From positions 1 through 9,297 of the forward strand of contig JAFRJF010000260.1 in the NCBI GenBank assembly GCA_017432405.1: a stretch of 9,297 nucleotides of DNA, given 5' to 3'. The DNA comes from Clostridia bacterium (GTDB lineage: Bacteria; Bacillota_A; Clostridia; Christensenellales; Aristaeellaceae). The position numbers and the translations under genes are program-made. The stretch's first letter is position 1. Every line of letters begins with the position of its first letter. The notes under the pieces were generated by a model. The model saw nothing but the letters and a program-made list of their open reading frames with translations. It was not told where the DNA came from and ran no database searches. Shown piece by piece: positions 6,369 through 9,297 of the stretch.

Positions 6369-6458
6369 AATTTCTACCACCTTAATATACCGGTATCCAT
6401 GCCTTTTGAAACAGCTGTCGGGGCATACAAGCCCCTTTATCTATTCAATGCCATTACA

Positions 6459-6487
6459 AGCATACATCATATATACCAATCTGTCAA
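6459..6487 (-). promoter_or_regulatory. Promoter of the zinc-module protein gene
   Basis: On the minus strand a perfect TTGACA (6487-6482) is followed after 17 bases by TATGCT (6464-6459). The predicted leader before the start codon at 6368 is about 80 bases long. Confidence 0.6.
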
Positions 6488-6592
6488 TCATCTTGAAATA
6501 AAAAAATGAAATTTTGTCATTATCTTAAACCTCAGAATTTCATACATCGAAATAATATCGCAAAAAATATGCCATAAATTCAATTTACCCCA

Positions 6593-6621
6593 TTGCCTGA
6601 TTCCCGCCGATATGCTATAAT
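6593..6621 (+). promoter_or_regulatory. Promoter of the CapA-like gene
   Basis: TTGCCT (6593-6598) and a perfect TATAAT (6616-6621) are separated by 17 bases, and TGC directly precedes the -10 box, giving an extended -10. This is the strongest promoter match in the window; the start codon is 60 bases downstream. Confidence 0.75.
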
Positions 6622-6680
6622 AGAGTGTGTAACAATTGGAACCAGCTCGTAATATCTGTTTTTTCACGGAGGTAAGCCAT

Positions 6681-7985
6681 ATGTCCAACAAGCCTGTCAA
6701 GGGCCTCAGGGTAGGCAATTATCGTATAACGCCGCTGGGCCTGGTCGTGCTGGCGGTGCTGGTGATGCTGATCATCGCCGCGGTGGTGCTGGTCGTGGTC
6801 CACCCGTTCGGAAACAACGACGTCGCCGCCACAAATGTGCTGCCGCCCGAGGCGGAGGAGGAAGCGCCGGAGGCGGAGGTCACCAAGGCGCCCACACCGA
6901 CCCCCGAGCCGGAGCCCACACCGACCCCCGAGCCCGAGCTGCGCTCGGCCACGATCCGCTCGCTGGGCGAGATCGCCATGCAGCAGAACCTGCTGCGCGC
7001 GGCGGTAAACGGGAACACCTTTGATTTCAGCAACATGTTCACGAACATCTCCTCGGTCATCGGCAACGCGGATTACACCGTGGCCGACGTGGAGGGCTCG
7101 CTGGGCGGCACTACCGAATATTCCGGCAGCAACAAGATGATCACGCCCCCGGCGCTGATCGGCACGCTGAAGGAATGCGGCGTGGACATGCTGATGCTGG
7201 CCAACGACCACGCGCTGGACGGCGGCTTCAACGATCTGCAGGCCACGATCCAGAACTGCCAGGAGGAGTCAATGGACTACGTCGGCGCGGCGGCCTCCGC
7301 CGAGGAGCGCGCTACCCCGCTGATTCGCGAGATCGGCGGCATCAACGTGGCCTTCCTGGCCTACACCGAATCGCTGAACGGCAACGAGCAGACCGCGGAC
7401 CCCGCCGCGCTGGAATACGGCGTGAACCTGATCTCCAAGTCCAACGCCAAGAAGGACATCGACAGCGCCCGCGAGGCCGGCGCCGACGTGGTCGTCTGCT
7501 ATTGCAGCTGGGGCGAGATGTTCAACCCGACCCCCACCGACACCGAAAAGAAGATCGCCCAGAAGCTGGCCGAGTGGGGCGTGGACGTGATCATCGGCTA
7601 CAACCCCCACGTGGTGCAGCCCGCCACCTGGCTGGAGACGAAGGACGCGGAGGGCAACGTGCGCCGCACGCTGTGCCTGGGCGCTACGGGCAACCTGCTT
7701 TCCGACCAGTACGGCAAGAACGACAACGGCATCGTGTTCCAGTTCACCATCGAGGAGACGGAGCACGGCAGGTTCGCCATCACCAACCCGCTCTACGTGC
7801 CCACCTACGTGTGGCGCAGCGAGACCGAGGACGGCAAGTACAACTACCAGGCGCTGGCCGTAGGCCAGTGGCTGGAGGACGCCCCCGAGGGCATGGCCTA
7901 CGCCGACGCCGCAAGGATGCGCCAGGTCTGGGCCGACCTGCAATCGGTAATGGGCGCCGACGTCGCCACCGTCGCGGCGGAATAG
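6681..7985 (+). CDS. Membrane-anchored CapA-family protein, degenerate metal site
   Basis: The 434-residue product has a short cytoplasmic N-terminus, one membrane segment (18-40), a Pro/Glu/Thr linker with PTPTPEPEPTPTPEPE (71-86), then an extracytoplasmic domain of the CapA/PgsA type (PGA_cap family, calcineurin-like fold; known members act in poly-gamma-glutamate capsule synthesis, many have no known role). Aligned landmarks are LGEIAM (95-100, usual GD), VADVEGSL (134-141, usual NLE), LANDHALDGG (173-182, usual NNH), CYCSWGEMF (273-281, usual HWG), GYNPHVVQP (306-314, usual HPH) and GATGNLLSD (334-342). Several usual metal ligands are replaced, so activity may be altered or lost. The ATG at 6681 has GGAGG 8 bases upstream; an in-frame ATG at 6636 lacks one. 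It is divergent from the zinc-module gene. No capsule genes (capB, capC) adjoin it, so a capsule role is unproven. Confidence 0.85.
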   Translation: MSNKPVKGLRVGNYRITPLGLVVLAVLVMLIIAAVVLVVVHPFGNNDVAATNVLPPEAEEEAPEAEVTKAPTPTPEPEPTPTPEPELRSATIRSLGEIAMQQNLLRAAVNGNTFDFSNMFTNISSVIGNADYTVADVEGSLGGTTEYSGSNKMITPPALIGTLKECGVDMLMLANDHALDGGFNDLQATIQNCQEESMDYVGAAASAEERATPLIREIGGINVAFLAYTESLNGNEQTADPAALEYGVNLISKSNAKKDIDSAREAGADVVVCYCSWGEMFNPTPTDTEKKIAQKLAEWGVDVIIGYNPHVVQPATWLETKDAEGNVRRTLCLGATGNLLSDQYGKNDNGIVFQFTIEETEHGRFAITNPLYVPTYVWRSETEDGKYNYQALAVGQWLEDAPEGMAYADAARMRQVWADLQSVMGADVATVAAE

Positions 7986-8000
7986 TTCCACGCAGACTCG

Positions 8001-8032
8001 GCAGGAGCGCCCTTCGGCGCTCCTGCATTTTT
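8001..8032 (+). terminator. Terminator of the CapA-like gene
   Basis: A perfect 11-bp stem, GCAGGAGCGCC (8001-8011) with its complement (8016-8026), has a CTTC loop and is followed by ATTTTT (8027-8032). It starts 15 bases after the stop codon. This is a textbook intrinsic terminator. Confidence 0.92.
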
Positions 8033-8058
8033 GCGGGGAAGCGGAAGCGTGGAGCGAT

Positions 8059-8095
8059 AAATACTGATTTGTCGCAGCGCGACAAATCAGTATTT
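8059..8095. repeat. Palindrome, copy 2, upstream of mutY
   Basis: AAATACTGATTTGTCGC (8059-8075) pairs perfectly with 8079-8095 around the loop AGC. It differs from copy 1 in the outer bases, where both arms changed together, and at the tip. It ends 13 bases before the mutY ribosome binding site, so it falls in the likely mutY leader. No heptamer array adjoins this copy. I could not find a convincing promoter for mutY between 8033 and 8108. Confidence 0.85.
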
Positions 8096-8123
8096 GCACA
8101 TCCCTCTGAAAGGAGCATCCATT

Positions 8124-9143
8124 ATGTTCTTCTCCACCGACCTGCTCGCCTGGTACGATCGCTGTGCCCGCGATCTGCCCTGGCGGGGGGAGCGCGCGCC
8201 CTACCGCATCTGGCTGTCGGAGGTCATGCTGCAGCAGACCCAGGCGGAGACGGTGAAGGGGTATTACGCCCGCTTCCTGGCCGCCTTCCCCGATGTCATG
8301 GCGCTGGCCGCCGCCGACGAGCAGGCGGTCCTGAAGCTGTGGGAGGGTCTGGGCTACTATTCCCGGGCGCGGAACCTGCACGCGGCGGCGCGGATCGTGG
8401 CCGGCGAGCTGAGCGGCGCGTTTCCCGGCAGCGCGGAGGGCCTGCGGAGGCTGCCGGGCATCGGCCCCTACGCTGCCAACGCCATCGCCTCCATCGCCTA
8501 TGGCGAGCCCGTGCCCGCGCTGGACGGCAACCAGGCCCGGGTGCTTGCCCGGGTGCTGGCCTGGGAGGACGTCGTCAGGACCCCCTTCGACCTCCTCTCC
8601 CCCGCGACGGCCCTGATGGACCGGGCGCGGCCCGGCGACTACAACCAGGCGCTGATGGACCTGGGGGCCGCGATATGCACCCCGAAGTCACCGAAGTGCG
8701 ACGCCTGTCCCGTGGCGGGCCACTGCCGCGCCTTCGCCGAAGACGCGGCGCTGGAATACCCCCGCAAGCCTCCCCCGACCGTCAAAAAACAGCAGGACTG
8801 GACGATCCTGCTGATGGAGGAAAGCGGAAAGCTGCTGGTGCGCCGCCGCCCGAAGGGGCTGCTGGGCGGACTGTATGAATTCGTCGCCGTCGAAGGGCAC
8901 TTTGACGACCGGGCAGACCTGGTCGCCGCGCTGGAGGGCCTGGGCTTCTCGGGCGTCCGGCTGATCCGCCCCCTGCCCGACGCCAAGCACGTGTTCACCC
9001 ACCTCGTCTGGCACATGCGGGGCTGGCAGGCCGAGTGCGACGCCGTCCCCGAAGGGTATGCCCCCGTCGACCGGGAGGTGCTGAGCGCCCTGCCGTTCCC
9101 GTCCGCGCTGAGGACCTACCGGGAGATCGCCGGCAAATACTGA
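8124..9143 (+). CDS. mutY: A/G-specific adenine glycosylase MutY
   Basis: MutY removes adenine mispaired with 8-oxoguanine in DNA, the second barrier of the GO repair system. The 339-residue product has the catalytic Glu33 in SEVMLQQTQ (32-40), the helix-hairpin-helix LPGIGPYAA (110-118), the catalytic Asp134 in LDGNQARV, and the iron-sulfur loop C185-x6-C192-x2-C195-x5-C201. A C-terminal Nudix-like domain (about 226-330) with HVFTHLVWHM (289-298) matches the 8-oxoguanine recognition part. Length is normal. The ATG at 8124 has AAAGGAG 8 bases upstream; the longer frame begins at a TTG inside the palindrome and has no such site. The TGA stop lies within another palindrome copy (9136-9174). It may be transcribed from a weak promoter I cannot see or by readthrough from the CapA-like gene. 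Confidence 0.97.
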   Translation: MFFSTDLLAWYDRCARDLPWRGERAPYRIWLSEVMLQQTQAETVKGYYARFLAAFPDVMALAAADEQAVLKLWEGLGYYSRARNLHAAARIVAGELSGAFPGSAEGLRRLPGIGPYAANAIASIAYGEPVPALDGNQARVLARVLAWEDVVRTPFDLLSPATALMDRARPGDYNQALMDLGAAICTPKSPKCDACPVAGHCRAFAEDAALEYPRKPPPTVKKQQDWTILLMEESGKLLVRRRPKGLLGGLYEFVAVEGHFDDRADLVAALEGLGFSGVRLIRPLPDAKHVFTHLVWHMRGWQAECDAVPEGYAPVDREVLSALPFPSALRTYREIAGKY

Positions 9144-9174
9144 TTTATCGAGCTACGCTCGATAAATCAGTATT
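9136..9174. repeat. Palindrome, copy 3, at the mutY stop
   Basis: AATACTGATTTATCGAGC (9136-9153) pairs perfectly with 9157-9174 around the loop TAC. The mutY stop codon TGA (9141-9143) is inside the left arm. Compared with copies 1 and 2, the stem has G-C replaced by A-T at the same position in both arms (TTTGTCG to TTTATCG, with CGACAAA to CGATAAA). Confidence 0.88.
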
Positions 9175-9178
9175 CAGG

Positions 9179-9206
9179 TTTTAGGTTTTAGGGGTTAGGT
9201 TTTAGG
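9179..9206. repeat. Heptamer tandem array, TTTTAGG type
   Basis: Four units follow the palindrome: TTTTAGG (9179-9185), TTTTAGG (9186-9192), GGTTAGG (9193-9199), TTTTAGG (9200-9206). This is the reverse complement of the array at 92-126, so both arrays have the same orientation relative to the gene that precedes them. Confidence 0.75.
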
Positions 9207-9214
9207 GGTGGTGC

Positions 9215-9297
9215 AAATCCCTTAACGCTTCGCTAGGCCTTCGGCCACGGGATTTGTTTGATTCAAAGGAAACGGCAGTAGTTACTACGTTTCTCGG
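9215..9297. repeat. Structured non-coding repeat, 3' copy
   Basis: AAATCCC (9215-9221) pairs with GGGATTT (9249-9255), enclosing a small GGCC-TTC-GGCC hairpin (9236-9246). Bases 9246-9297 are identical to 1-52 in the same orientation and the window ends inside this element. No gene is seen after mutY. Confidence 0.75.

Larger units (their letters stand above)
6369..6680. promoter_or_regulatory. AT-rich divergent control region
   Basis: This intergenic stretch separates the two divergent genes and is conspicuously AT-rich against GC-rich flanks. It holds a promoter for each gene and their ribosome binding sites (AAGGTGG at 6377-6383 on the minus strand, GGAGG at 6668-6672 on the plus strand). 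In the leader of the large gene, GGGGC (6420-6424) can pair with GCCCC (6431-6435) around a 6-base loop. I see no protein-coding gene; a short plus-strand reading frame across 6282-6509 has no support. About 105 bases between the two -35 boxes have no recognised site. Confidence 0.75.

Noticed and set aside
6420..6435. GGGGC/GCCCC hairpin as a riboswitch or terminator
   Set aside because: The stem is only 5 bp with no conserved riboswitch core, and on the strand of the large gene it is not followed by a T tract. It is noted only as a leader hairpin.
8094..8123. Earlier TTG start for mutY
   Set aside because: The TTG is inside the palindrome and has no ribosome binding site; the ATG at 8124 has AAAGGAG at ideal spacing and starts where MutY homology starts.
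7175..8878. Second plus-strand frame across the CapA-like gene and mutY
   Set aside because: It passes through a strong terminator and a palindrome, overlaps two real genes, and its product is Arg/Gly-rich noise.
1..9297. Circular plasmid or phage of about 9.2 kb
   Set aside because: The 52-base end identity would allow it, but there is no replication, mobilisation or phage gene, and tsaB, tsaE, galK and mutY are chromosomal genes. The ends lie in a structured repeat that is better explained as dispersed.

Overview
The window looks like chromosomal DNA from a high-GC Gram-positive bacterium, most likely a gut-type member of the Clostridia. This is inferred from strong GGAGG-type ribosome binding sites at every gene, sigma-A-like promoters, short intergenic spaces, a Firmicutes-style galactokinase signature (GNHTDHQ) and a CapA-family lipid- or membrane-anchored protein. 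The taxonomy is an inference; there is no rRNA or tRNA in the window.

Layout. 1-160: non-coding repeat DNA (structured repeat, CCTAAAA-type heptamers, perfect 19-bp palindrome). 158-2617, minus strand: a compact operon galK-tsaE-tsaB with overlapping genes, driven by a good promoter at 2683-2711 with a palindrome at the expected transcription start. 2743-2772: terminator. 2790-6368, minus strand: a very large (1192 aa) membrane protein with an Asp/Arg/Tyr tract, two adjacent membrane segments, and 13 copies of a zinc-ribbon-like module (Y-Y-H-x4-C ... C-P-x-C). 6369-6680: AT-rich divergent control region. 6681-7985, plus strand: a membrane-anchored CapA-family protein with degenerate metal-site motifs, ending in a clear terminator. 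8124-9143, plus strand: mutY, the A/G-specific adenine glycosylase. 9136-9297: a second palindrome, inverted heptamers, and a second copy of the repeat that opens the window.

How it fits together. tsaE and tsaB are two of the enzymes of tRNA t6A synthesis (their partner tsaD is not here), and mutY is DNA repair; these are housekeeping genes. galK belongs to the Leloir pathway and shares the tsaE/tsaB transcript. The accessory part is the divergent pair: the zinc-module protein and the CapA-like protein face away from a shared control region and both appear to be displayed outside the membrane. The zinc-module protein is the most unusual item: its modules occur as six dyads with a constant 48-53-residue step inside each dyad and variable linkers between dyads, plus one terminal module.

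Repeats are the second theme. Three copies of one palindrome family occur with compensating changes in their stems. Two of them overlap the stop codons of tsaB and mutY and are followed, in the direction of transcription, by TTTTAGG heptamers. The first and last 52 bases of the window are identical, which suggests that it is a contig bounded by a dispersed repeat (or, less likely given the gene content, a circular molecule).
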